Shown piece after piece: positions 6,781-12,016 of a DNA stretch of 12,016 nt. Where the stretch lies: assembly GCA_002314915.1 (NCBI GenBank), contig DCHU01000073.1, positions 1-12,016 of the forward strand, written 5' to 3'. The stretch comes from Caryophanales bacterium UBA1744 (GTDB lineage Bacteria > Bacillota_I > Bacilli_A > RFN20 > CAG-826). A model generated the notes under the pieces. The model was not told the origin of the DNA. It ran no database searches and was given only the letters and a program-made list of their open reading frames with translations. The translations under genes and the position numbers were made by a program. Within the stretch, counting starts at the first letter, position 1; the number at the start of each line of letters is the position of its first letter.

Positions 6781-7773
6781 CTTTATATATCTTTGATTTT
6801 TGCTATTTGGTTTTTCTGGGATGGTCATCGATAGAAGTCCCAATTGGAGAGCAGGATCCAAGTAGTTTTTTCTTAGATTCTCCTTTGACTTGAGCCCTAG
6901 CATGTCCATGATTTCCGTGGATGTATATGGTGTCTCATAATCCATCAAAAGCAACATTCTCTTAACATAGACACTGGCGCCTGAGTTTTCCTTTTTCGCC
7001 TGTTCGTAAATGGAAATCAAAACTTTTTTTATCATCTCAAGCATAAATTCTATGAATAGAGTTGAGTTGCCAGCATTGTTCGACTTGTCTATGGCTTCAT
7101 AATAATCTTGTTGGAATTGCTCTATTTGGTTTTCGAGCGGAATGTATTCGAAAACCTTTTTCCATCTTGAGAGCAATGCGGTGCACCATAGCCTTGCCAT
7201 TCGACCGTTACCATCTTTAAACGGATGGATAAAAACAAACTCATAATGGAAGACCGCTGCTCTGACCAAAGGATGGACATCGCCTTCGCTTTCTTTAAGC
7301 CACCGGAACAATTGTTCCATCAAAGAAGGCACGAATTGAGGAAGCGGTGCCACAAATATACATCTTCCATCCGAGGAGACGCCCTCCTCTCCAGTTCTAT
7401 ATTTTCCAGGATTGCACGGAAGTGACTGAGTCATTATCTTGTGCACTCGTTTCAAATCGGCAAGACTGCATGGATCTAATGACGGAAGTTCCTCATATGC
7501 TTTATAAGCATTCTTAACTTCCAGTATCTCCTTCTCGTCGCCTATGACAAGATGACCATCTATCAAATCCTTAACCTGTTCAAAAGAAAGCGAGTTTGCC
7601 TCTATTTTCAGGGACGAATGCACCGACTTAATCCTATTCACTTTTCTCAAATGAGGTTTATTGATCATATCTTTAAAGACACTGACCTGACCTAATAGTT
7701 CTGAAATATCGGATATTAGGGCAACTATTTTATTTGATATCGAATATGGCGGGCTGTACTGAGTATCTTTCAT
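6775..7773 (-). CDS. Fic family protein, class II layout
   Basis: A 332-residue Fic protein. The catalytic motif HPFKDGNGRMAR (183-194) is intact, with the essential His and both Arg residues. Fic enzymes usually move AMP from ATP onto a hydroxyl of a target protein. The target here is unknown. An inhibitory helix of the SxxxE(G/N) type lies N-terminal (S54-LKI-E58), which is the class II self-inhibited arrangement, but Ala59 replaces the usual Gly/Asn. Residues 281-331 look like a winged helix (TSTEIMDMLGL to KNQRYIKK), common in this subgroup. No separate antitoxin adjoins it. The ATG is the last part of a three-copy 12-bp repeat, and there is no Shine-Dalgarno sequence. The stop codon is inside the shared terminator hairpin. 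Confidence 0.92.
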   Translation of the reverse strand: MKDTQYSPPYSISNKIVALISDISELLGQVSVFKDMINKPHLRKVNRIKSVHSSLKIEANSLSFEQVKDLIDGHLVIGDEKEILEVKNAYKAYEELPSLDPCSLADLKRVHKIMTQSLPCNPGKYRTGEEGVSSDGRCIFVAPLPQFVPSLMEQLFRWLKESEGDVHPLVRAAVFHYEFVFIHPFKDGNGRMARLWCTALLSRWKKVFEYIPLENQIEQFQQDYYEAIDKSNNAGNSTLFIEFMLEMIKKVLISIYEQAKKENSGASVYVKRMLLLMDYETPYTSTEIMDMLGLKSKENLRKNYLDPALQLGLLSMTIPEKPNSKNQRYIKK

Positions 7774-7807
7774 CTTACTTACTATCTTACTTACTATCTT
7801 ACTTACT
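7772..7807 (-). repeat. Three perfect 12-bp tandem repeats at the fic start
   Basis: Minus-strand unit AGTAAGTAAGAT is repeated three times without a mismatch (7772-7783, 7784-7795, 7796-7807). The last copy supplies the AT of the fic ATG. The array would make up nearly the whole 5' UTR and takes the place of a normal ribosome site. Copy-number change would alter UTR length by 12 without touching the coding frame. Confidence 0.95.
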
Positions 7808-7818
7808 TTGCAATAAAA

Positions 7819-7846
7819 AAGATACCTATTTAATTTATTAAATCAA
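7819..7846 (-). promoter_or_regulatory. Putative fic promoter with overlapping palindrome
   Basis: On the minus strand TTGATT (7841-7846), a 16-base spacer and TATCTT (7819-7824) would start transcription near 7812, just ahead of the 12-bp repeats. An inverted repeat ATTTAAT-TT-ATTAAAT (7828-7843) fills the spacer and touches the -35, where a repressor could block polymerase. The region is AT-rich, so chance palindromes are possible. Confidence 0.4.
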
Positions 7847-7860
7847 TAGACATCAATTCT

Positions 7861-9000
7861 TTATAAGGATTTTAACTTATTCACTGCTTCTTCCACTCTA
7901 GAACGCTGAGTTGCAACGTTCATTCTGAGGAAGCCTTTTCCTCTATAGTGGGAGCCGGCATTGAGTTGGAGACCGGTCTCTTTTTCTAGACGTTCGGCGA
8001 ACTCTTCATCGTTATCCGTTATCTCGCTGATATCGATCCAGAGGAGGTATGTCGCAGGTCCTGAGACCACTTTGTATTTAGTGTCTTTGAGAGCCTCTCT
8101 AACGTAGTTCTTGTTGCCAGCGATGTATTCGTTGACCTCTTCTACCCAATCCTCGGATTCGTTATAGGCTGCAAGGGCAGCTGGGATTGCAAAGAAGTTT
8201 GGTTCGGAGCATTCATCCGTGTTGATAGCTCTCCAGAACTTATATCTTAGGTCAGGGTTTGGGATTATCGCAGCGGCACAGTGGAAGCCCGCCATATTGA
8301 ATGTCTTGCTTGTTGATACTAAAGCGATTCCGTTCTCTCTATTCTCTTTGGATGAAGATAAGAATGGCGTGTAATGATTGCCAGGTTCCTGGACATCGCA
8401 GTGAATCTCATCAGATACCGTTACGACTCCGTGTTTTCTAGCGAGTTCACCCATCTTTGCGAGCTCTTCTTTTGTCCAGTTCTTGCCGATTGGGTTATGT
8501 GGGTTGCAGATGATCCACAAAGTGGTTTTCTCATCCGATAACACTCTTTCGAGGTCTTCCCAGTCGATTGAGTATTCTCCATCCTTGTAGACAAGGTCGC
8601 TGGAGACGATAACTCTTTGGTTATTAATAACCGAGTTGAAGAATGTGTTGTAGATAGGGAATTGGAGAAGGACATTATCTCCAGGCTTGGAGAATCTTCT
8701 CACGATTGTGGAAATCGCACAGATAACGCCATTGGCATAAACGACATCGTCTTTTGTTACGCCTAAGTCGTGTCTTCTGTTCCACCAGGAAGCGATTGCC
8801 TCGTAGTAGGCATCAGGAATGAATGTGTATCCCGTTGTAAATGGTCTATTAGGATTGATTACTGATTCTTTGATTTTTGGGGCGATTTCAAAATCCATGT
8901 CCGCGATGGTCATCGGAAGGACATTCTCTTTCTTTTCATAGTCCCATTTATAGCAATAGGTGCCATGTCTATCGGTTAGTGTGTCGAAGTTATATTTCAT
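7861..9000 (-). CDS. MalY/PatB-type PLP aminotransferase (C-S lyase)
   Basis: A 379-residue fold-type I PLP enzyme of the MalY/PatB group. These usually cleave cystathionine or other cysteine conjugates (C-S beta-lyase), giving pyruvate and ammonia. The N-terminal FDTLTDRHGTYCYKWD and LPMTIADMDF match the subgroup. NPHNPIGK (166-173), SDEIHCD (196-202, Asp for the PLP ring nitrogen) and STSKTFN (229-235, Schiff-base K232) complete the active site, and a C-terminal LRMNVAT carries the carboxylate-binding Arg. The ATG at 9000 is chosen because GGAGG lies eight bases upstream. An in-frame ATG at 9015 lies inside the upstream gene and lacks a ribosome site. It overlaps the DUF3737 stop by 11 bases, with the ribosome site inside that gene, so translation is probably coupled. 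No clear terminator follows, so readthrough into fic is possible. Confidence 0.9.
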   Translation of the reverse strand: MKYNFDTLTDRHGTYCYKWDYEKKENVLPMTIADMDFEIAPKIKESVINPNRPFTTGYTFIPDAYYEAIASWWNRRHDLGVTKDDVVYANGVICAISTIVRRFSKPGDNVLLQFPIYNTFFNSVINNQRVIVSSDLVYKDGEYSIDWEDLERVLSDEKTTLWIICNPHNPIGKNWTKEELAKMGELARKHGVVTVSDEIHCDVQEPGNHYTPFLSSSKENRENGIALVSTSKTFNMAGFHCAAAIIPNPDLRYKFWRAINTDECSEPNFFAIPAALAAYNESEDWVEEVNEYIAGNKNYVREALKDTKYKVVSGPATYLLWIDISEITDNDEEFAERLEKETGLQLNAGSHYRGKGFLRMNVATQRSRVEEAVNKLKSL

Positions 9001-9850
9001 ACTTCTTCCCTCCAATGATGATTTCAGTCTTCGATGGATCGATTAGGTTCTTATCTAAGATAACCTCATCACAGGAATCACAGACAATGCGTCCTGAGAT
9101 TGGATTCTTGATTGATACGATATTTCCCACGATTTCCGCGTCGATATCCTCGCATAACTCGAATGAAAGGTTGGTTCCTTTTAATCTGCAGTTTTTGAGT
9201 TTTAAGCCTTTGATGTAGCAGAAGCCCTGTTCGGATTCGATATCGCAGTCGATGAATGAGAGGTTCTCGGAGTTCCATCCGATGTACTCTCCGATAATCG
9301 TGGTGTTCTCCACCACTGCATTATGTACATTCCAGAACGAGTCCTTGGAATTGAGATACGAGTCTTTGACTTTGATGCTTTTTGAGCCATCGAATGCATA
9401 GTTGCCATCTAAATGGAGGTTGTCTATTTCGATGTTCTCGCAGTTGAAGAACATGTAATCTCCGTCTTTGGCGGTCATATCCTTGATCTTGATGTCGTGG
9501 CAATTCCAAAACATCTCGCCTGCGGAGTTGAATTTGCAATTCTCAAGAGTGATAAAGCTTGAGCGTCTAAATGTCTTAGGACAGTCGAAAACGCTGTTTT
9601 TGATGGTTATATTGTCCGTGTACCAGATGCCGGAACGGCTCATAAGAGCAAAGAAGGTGTTATCGACGGTTACTTGGTCGCAATACCAAAGAGGATACTT
9701 CCATTCAAAACTGGAGTTTGCGATTGTCAGTCCTGATGATTCCTTGAGGTGAGATTCACCGTCATGGAACCTGCAGTGATCGATTTCCGCGTCCTTCGTG
9801 TTATATAACGCTCTTTCGCCCTCGAAAGATTGATTAGCAAATTTAGTCAT
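8990..9850 (-). CDS. DUF3737 family beta-helix protein
   Basis: A 286-residue protein close to the family's usual length. It is built almost wholly of short repeats such as ITIKNSVFDC and IEIDNLHLDG that suggest a right-handed parallel beta-helix. Matches to DUF3737 as I know it include FEGERALYNTKD (9-20), HDGESHLKESS (29-39), FEWKYPLWYCDQ (48-59), GIWYTDN (74-80), KTFRRSS (92-98), GDYMFFN, SKDSFWN, GEYIGWNSENL and SIKNPISGRI near the end. Enzymatic function is unknown, and there is no signal peptide, so it is probably cytoplasmic. It is translationally joined to the C-S lyase gene that follows, a pairing I recall from other Bacillota. No Shine-Dalgarno sequence precedes the ATG. A strong promoter ends six bases before it. 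Confidence 0.85.
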   Translation of the reverse strand: MTKFANQSFEGERALYNTKDAEIDHCRFHDGESHLKESSGLTIANSSFEWKYPLWYCDQVTVDNTFFALMSRSGIWYTDNITIKNSVFDCPKTFRRSSFITLENCKFNSAGEMFWNCHDIKIKDMTAKDGDYMFFNCENIEIDNLHLDGNYAFDGSKSIKVKDSYLNSKDSFWNVHNAVVENTTIIGEYIGWNSENLSFIDCDIESEQGFCYIKGLKLKNCRLKGTNLSFELCEDIDAEIVGNIVSIKNPISGRIVCDSCDEVILDKNLIDPSKTEIIIGGKKYEI

Positions 9851-9856
9851 ATGCGT

Positions 9857-9884
9857 ATTTTAACTTAAATTAACGATTTGTCAT
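9857..9884 (-). promoter_or_regulatory. Leaderless promoter of the DUF3737-lyase operon
   Basis: On the minus strand ATGACA (9879-9884, five of six to consensus), a 16-base spacer and TAAAAT (9857-9862, five of six) end six bases before the ATG at 9850. Transcription should start at or within a base or two of the start codon, and no Shine-Dalgarno sequence is present. Confidence 0.6.
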
Positions 9885-9903
9885 TCATTACACACATAAA
9901 CGG

Positions 9904-9931
9904 AACAAAAAGCCCCACAAAATGTGAGGCT
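9904..9931 (-). terminator. Terminator of the toxin-antitoxin operon
   Basis: AGCCCCACA/TGTGAGGCT (9911-9919, 9923-9931) forms a nine-position stem with one C-A mismatch and a three-base loop. On the minus strand it is followed by TTTTTG. The final base of the toxin's TGA stop is the first base of the stem. On the plus strand the hairpin is followed by CAAGTTTTT, but no plus-strand gene needs it. Confidence 0.75.
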
Positions 9932-10359
9932 CAAGTTTTTGAATACATGTCCAAGATTTCCTTTGGCGTGCAAATAAGCAACGGAGAATTGCAATAATCC
10001 TTCTTATTATACGTAACTATTGCCAAACAGCCGTTCTCTTTGGCGCATTCATTTTGCAGTGAATCTTCGTAATCCTTCCAGTCGGTGAATAGTGACTCGA
10101 TGGCGGCATCTGTAGTTACGCTAATCACCTTGCTACAAACTTGATAGACCTTATTTTGGATATCCCTGGCCTTTTTCCAATCGTGCAATTCTCTTTGGGC
10201 AACATAACCTATATCTCTTATCGCCATGCTTGTTACGAGCATTTGATGCCTATGCATAACGGATTGGATAAAGAAATCACGGGCCGTTTGATAATCGTCG
10301 CGTTTAAGGAGGTATTCCAAAAATACATTAGTGTCCACTAGCACTTTCATGTTCGACAA
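9931..10359 (-). CDS. PIN-domain toxin (VapC-like ribonuclease)
   Basis: A 142-residue PIN-domain protein, the toxin half of a type II pair. PIN toxins are magnesium-dependent ribonucleases that cut tRNA or other RNA. Conserved acids are visible: D9 in LVDTNV, D49 in AIRDIGYVA, D96/D99 in WKDYEDSLQ, and D121 in TYNKKDY. Two starts are possible. The TTG at 10359 has AGGAG six bases upstream, while the ATG at 10350 (MKVLVDTNV) is 15 bases from it. The ribosome site favours TTG, giving three extra residues (MSN). Either start lies inside the antitoxin gene (overlap 32 or 23 bases), the usual arrangement for coupled toxin-antitoxin translation. The gene ends on TGA in the terminator stem. Confidence 0.85.
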   Translation of the reverse strand: MSNMKVLVDTNVFLEYLLKRDDYQTARDFFIQSVMHRHQMLVTSMAIRDIGYVAQRELHDWKKARDIQNKVYQVCSKVISVTTDAAIESLFTDWKDYEDSLQNECAKENGCLAIVTYNKKDYCNSPLLICTPKEILDMYSKT

Positions 10360-10573
10360 TACTGTCTCCTATCAGTTCTTTAATGTCTTTTCCCGAATCG
10401 TTCTTTGAAAGTATTCCTTCCAATGATAAGAAATCTTCCAATGCCTTCTTTTTGGGATTGGTAAGCAAAGTTATGACTTTGCCGTTTTTGGTAACATAGA
10501 TATCCTCGGTTTCGGATAAAACCATATATTTGTTTAGATTATTCTTCAGTTCTGTTGCGGTTATGTAGCACAT
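10328..10573 (-). CDS. Phd/YefM-type antitoxin
   Basis: An 81-residue small protein. The N-terminal part, ITATELKNNLNKYM then DIYVTKNGKVITLL (4-37), is the Phd/YefM DNA-binding fold, which in this family binds operator DNA and represses the operon. The acidic C-terminal tail (roughly 45-81) would wrap and inhibit the toxin. The ATG at 10573 is chosen because AAGGAG lies six bases upstream. A longer frame back to 10618 would run through the predicted promoter and lacks a ribosome site. The toxin gene begins before this one ends, so the two are cotranslated. A VapB-type (AbrB-fold) antitoxin is excluded by the Phd motif. Confidence 0.85.
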   Translation of the reverse strand: MCYITATELKNNLNKYMVLSETEDIYVTKNGKVITLLTNPKKKALEDFLSLEGILSKNDSGKDIKELIGDSIVEHESASGH

Positions 10574-10591
10574 AAGTATCTCCTTAAAAAG

Positions 10592-10618
10592 GTTATAGCA
10601 AAGACGTGATAGTTTCAA
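10592..10618 (-). promoter_or_regulatory. Putative promoter of the antitoxin-toxin operon
   Basis: On the minus strand TTGAAA (10613-10618), a short 15-base spacer and TATAAC (10592-10597) preceded by TGC form an extended -10 type promoter. Its start would lie some ten bases before the antitoxin's AAGGAG. Confidence 0.45.
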
Positions 10619-10623
10619 GAATA

Positions 10624-10651
10624 TCGTACGATTTGAAATATCATTTCGTAC
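10624..10651. repeat. Inverted repeats upstream of the toxin-antitoxin operon
   Basis: The 8-bp palindrome TCGTACGA (10624-10631), a partial copy TCGTAC (10646-10651), and GAAAT-ATC-ATTTC (10635-10647) lie together just upstream of the antitoxin promoter. GTACGA and TCGTAC also form a 26-bp spaced inverted repeat. Phd-type antitoxins bind short palindromes in their own promoter region, so this is the best operator candidate, although it lies upstream of the -35 rather than across it. Confidence 0.5.
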
Positions 10652-10660
10652 TATTATTGC

Positions 10661-10693
10661 GAGAAAAAGAAAAGAGCCACGATTGGGTGGCTC
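10661..10693 (-). terminator. Terminator of the surface-protein gene
   Basis: GAGCCAC/GTGGCTC (10674-10680, 10687-10693) with a six-base loop is followed on the minus strand by TTTTCTTTTTCTC. It begins 19 bases after the surface-protein stop and isolates the toxin-antitoxin operon. Confidence 0.85.
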
Positions 10694-10711
10694 ATAGTCT
10701 TGGTTTTTTGG

Positions 10712-12016
10712 TTAAGCGTCGACAACTTCGATTGTGACTGTGATGTTTGCGTTAACCTTGGTGATTCTGTAGAAGTTTGTTGTTCCATCACCCTCTGGGT
10801 CCGCTTTGATCTTGTTGTATGTTCCAGCTGTTGCTGTGACGTTGAACTTCTTTCCTGCTGGGAGAGTTCCACCGATGACGAAGTTGAGCTGTGGCTCTGC
10901 TGTGGTGTCAAGTGTTGCAAGTCCGGCTTTTGTTCTAGCAAATGCTGTATCTGTGACAACACCGTCTTTTGTGATGTCCTGAGTTGGGAAGACTGTGACT
11001 GGATATTCAGCTGGGTGGACGAATGTAGCGACGAAGCCCTCTTCGACACCTGTGTCAGCTTTAGTCTTAATTGTGCAGGTCATGTCGTCGCAGACCTTTG
11101 TGATCTTATAGACGCCTTCGGAGTAATCTCCGTCTGCCTGTTTGATTGACTTGTAGCAGTCGACTGTGCCCTTCATTGAGTCAAGTGTGTAGCCTTCATC
11201 AATGATGAGTTTGAAGTTGACCTGTCCTTCGCCTGAGCCATCGACCTGTCCTGTCTCGGAGTTACGGCTAACTGCCTTAGTTCCTGCAACTGGGGTTCTT
11301 GAGTAATCCTGGCTCTTGAAGATTTCGACACGGCAGTGCTCGTCGCAGTTGAATGTGACTTCGTAGCCAACTTCTGCTGCTCCGACTTTCTCGAGTCTGA
11401 TTGAGTCGAAGATCATTGAGTAGCCCATTCCGTCGTGGACGAGTGAGAATTTCTCGCCGCCGACGTCTGCTTTATCAACGATTTGACACCAAGTGAAGTC
11501 GGTGTTTGTGATGCCGTCCTCTTCTCTTGATTTCTTGTTTGTTGGGTTGATGATTGCACCTTCTTCGTCGAAGTGATAACGATACTGTGGCATTGCAGCT
11601 GTATCAGCGTTTGATTCTCTAGTTTCTTCAACTGGATCGCATGTTGCCATGTTATACCACTTTCTGTCTCCGTGATCTGCTGCTGTTGACTTAACGTTGC
11701 CCCAAATTGCGTACTTTGCTCTTGGGAGTAATGCTAAATCCCAGGTTGCTGTAGCGTTCTTGAGTTTCTCTGTTGCGCCTGTATTTGAGCTTGATGCTCC
11801 AGGGAGTGCAACTCTCTCTGAGTCAGCATAGCTTAAGACATATGCTTCGCCACCGCATTCGCACTTCTGCTTCTGGAAGCCGTTTGTCTTCTCGCCGTCA
11901 TTGACCCATGTGTGGCCCTTTGCTGGGATTGGGGTCTCTTTTCTGTCATGGCAGACTCCGCATTCCTGGACTGAGACGCCGTCTGTTGTGCATGTTGCTG
12001 CTGTTCCGCCCGCTAC
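10712..12016 (-). CDS. Large surface/secreted repeat protein, C-terminal part (5' end outside window)
   Basis: The reading frame is open from the window edge to a TAA at 10712, giving 434 visible residues. The internal ATG at 11650 is not the start. Visible residues 1-56 are cysteine-rich (C9, C19, C22, C52, C54) with IPAKGHTWVNDG between the cysteine sets, a pattern seen in repeated small domains of Bacillota surface proteins. Residues about 57-215 form a domain I do not recognise, with two Cys and many aromatics. Two related beta-rich domains follow, about 218-319 and 328-434, sharing TF-x-V-x-x-F-x-x-QD, an NF-start strand, and a Y(K/R)ITKV-x-x-x-(I/M)-x-x-TI ending. No LPXTG motif, C-terminal membrane helix or charged tail is seen, so cell attachment would need an N-terminal feature outside the window. 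Adhesion or cell-wall association is an inference. The partner gene, if any, is off the right edge. Confidence 0.75.
   Translation of the reverse strand, partial: VAGGTAATCTTDGVSVQECGVCHDRKETPIPAKGHTWVNDGEKTNGFQKQKCECGGEAYVLSYADSERVALPGASSSNTGATEKLKNATATWDLALLPRAKYAIWGNVKSTAADHGDRKWYNMATCDPVEETRESNADTAAMPQYRYHFDEEGAIINPTNKKSREEDGITNTDFTWCQIVDKADVGGEKFSLVHDGMGYSMIFDSIRLEKVGAAEVGYEVTFNCDEHCRVEIFKSQDYSRTPVAGTKAVSRNSETGQVDGSGEGQVNFKLIIDEGYTLDSMKGTVDCYKSIKQADGDYSEGVYKITKVCDDMTCTIKTKADTGVEEGFVATFVHPAEYPVTVFPTQDITKDGVVTDTAFARTKAGLATLDTTAEPQLNFVIGGTLPAGKKFNVTATAGTYNKIKADPEGDGTTNFYRITKVNANITVTIEVVDA
10715..11035 (-). repeat. Second copy of the C-terminal beta-domain repeat
   Basis: This encodes FVATFVHPAEYPVTVFPTQD to the C-terminus. 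It aligns with the copy at 11060-11365 at TF, the V-x-x-F strand, QD, an NF-start strand and the closing YRITKV...TVTI. Identity is low between these anchors, so the duplication is old. Confidence 0.55.
11060..11365 (-). repeat. First copy of the C-terminal beta-domain repeat
   Basis: This encodes YEVTFNCDEHC through TCTIKTK. It shares the SQD/TQD and Y(K/R)ITKV anchors with the second copy but carries five cysteines (NCDEHC, DCYK, VCDDMTC) that the second copy entirely lacks. Confidence 0.55.

Noticed and set aside
7772..7807. CRISPR-like array
   Set aside because: The units are only 12 bp, directly adjacent with no spacers, and no cas gene is present.
9001..9015. An earlier ATG for the C-S lyase
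   Set aside because: It overlaps the GGAGG that serves the ATG at 9000 and has no ribosome site of its own. MalY-type proteins usually begin close to the FDTLTDR motif.
9078..9752. Several short frames on both strands within the DUF3737 gene
   Set aside because: They are shadows. The DUF3737 frame explains the region from promoter to the coupled lyase.
9931..9933. Use of TGA as tryptophan (mycoplasma code)
   Set aside because: TGA ends the toxin gene right at its terminator, tryptophans elsewhere are TGG, and no frame needs TGA readthrough.
10574..10618. A 15-residue N-terminal extension of the antitoxin
   Set aside because: It lies across the promoter and the AAGGAG ribosome site. The Phd fold starts with MCYITATEL at 10573.
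10700..11149. Plus-strand open frame with many cysteines (149 codons)
   Set aside because: It is antisense to the surface-protein gene. The cysteine/valine/serine-rich composition mirrors that gene's repeated codons, and there is no start signal or protein-like pattern.
10712..11650. The ATG at 11650 as the start of the surface protein
   Set aside because: The same frame is open with no stop from there to the window edge at 12016, and it encodes a coherent cysteine-rich segment. There is also no ribosome site before this ATG.

Overview
This window looks like chromosome from a low-to-moderate GC bacterium of the Bacillota, perhaps an uncultured gut or rumen Bacilli/Erysipelotrichia-like lineage. 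That placement is an inference. It rests on strong AAGGAGG-type ribosome sites, CCA-encoding tRNA genes, a DegV protein, a MacB-type ATPase-permease fusion, the DUF3737/MalY pair and a surface protein with repeats of a kind seen in such genomes. TGA is a normal stop (the PIN toxin gene ends on it beside its terminator), so the mycoplasma code is not in use.

Almost everything is on the minus strand, so transcription runs from high to low coordinates. From the right edge: (1) the C-terminal 434 residues of a large cysteine-containing surface protein (10712-12016, 5' end outside the window), closed by a terminator. (2) A Phd/PIN type II toxin-antitoxin pair (9931-10573) with an inverted-repeat region upstream and a terminator at its end. 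(3) A DUF3737 beta-helix gene overlapping a MalY/PatB-type C-S lyase gene by 11 bases (7861-9850). (4) A Fic AMP-transferase-type gene (6775-7773) whose start codon is fused to three perfect copies of a 12-bp repeat. (5) A plus-strand beta-carbonic anhydrase (6218-6748) that converges on fic through a shared bidirectional terminator and diverges from the next operon. (6) A DUF362 gene translationally coupled (TAATG) to a uridine-kinase-like P-loop gene (4752-6160). (7) A 904-residue MacB/LolD-type ABC transporter (1939-4653). (8) An XRE regulator with four membrane spans, a DegV lipid-binding protein, then tRNA-Ala(UGC) and tRNA-Met(CAU) at the left edge.

Most operons are short and insulated by intrinsic terminators. 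Two start styles coexist: classic Shine-Dalgarno starts, and starts with no Shine-Dalgarno where a -10-like hexamer lies exactly six bases before the ATG (carbonic anhydrase, DUF3737, probably the XRE gene), which predicts leaderless mRNAs. No CRISPR array, prophage, integrase or insertion sequence is visible. No stretch over 300 bases lacks a gene. I see no clearly new multi-gene system. The best leads are the 12-bp repeat at fic, the leaderless promoter geometry, the DUF3737-lyase coupling, the DUF362-kinase coupling, and the unusual mismatches in the two tRNAs.
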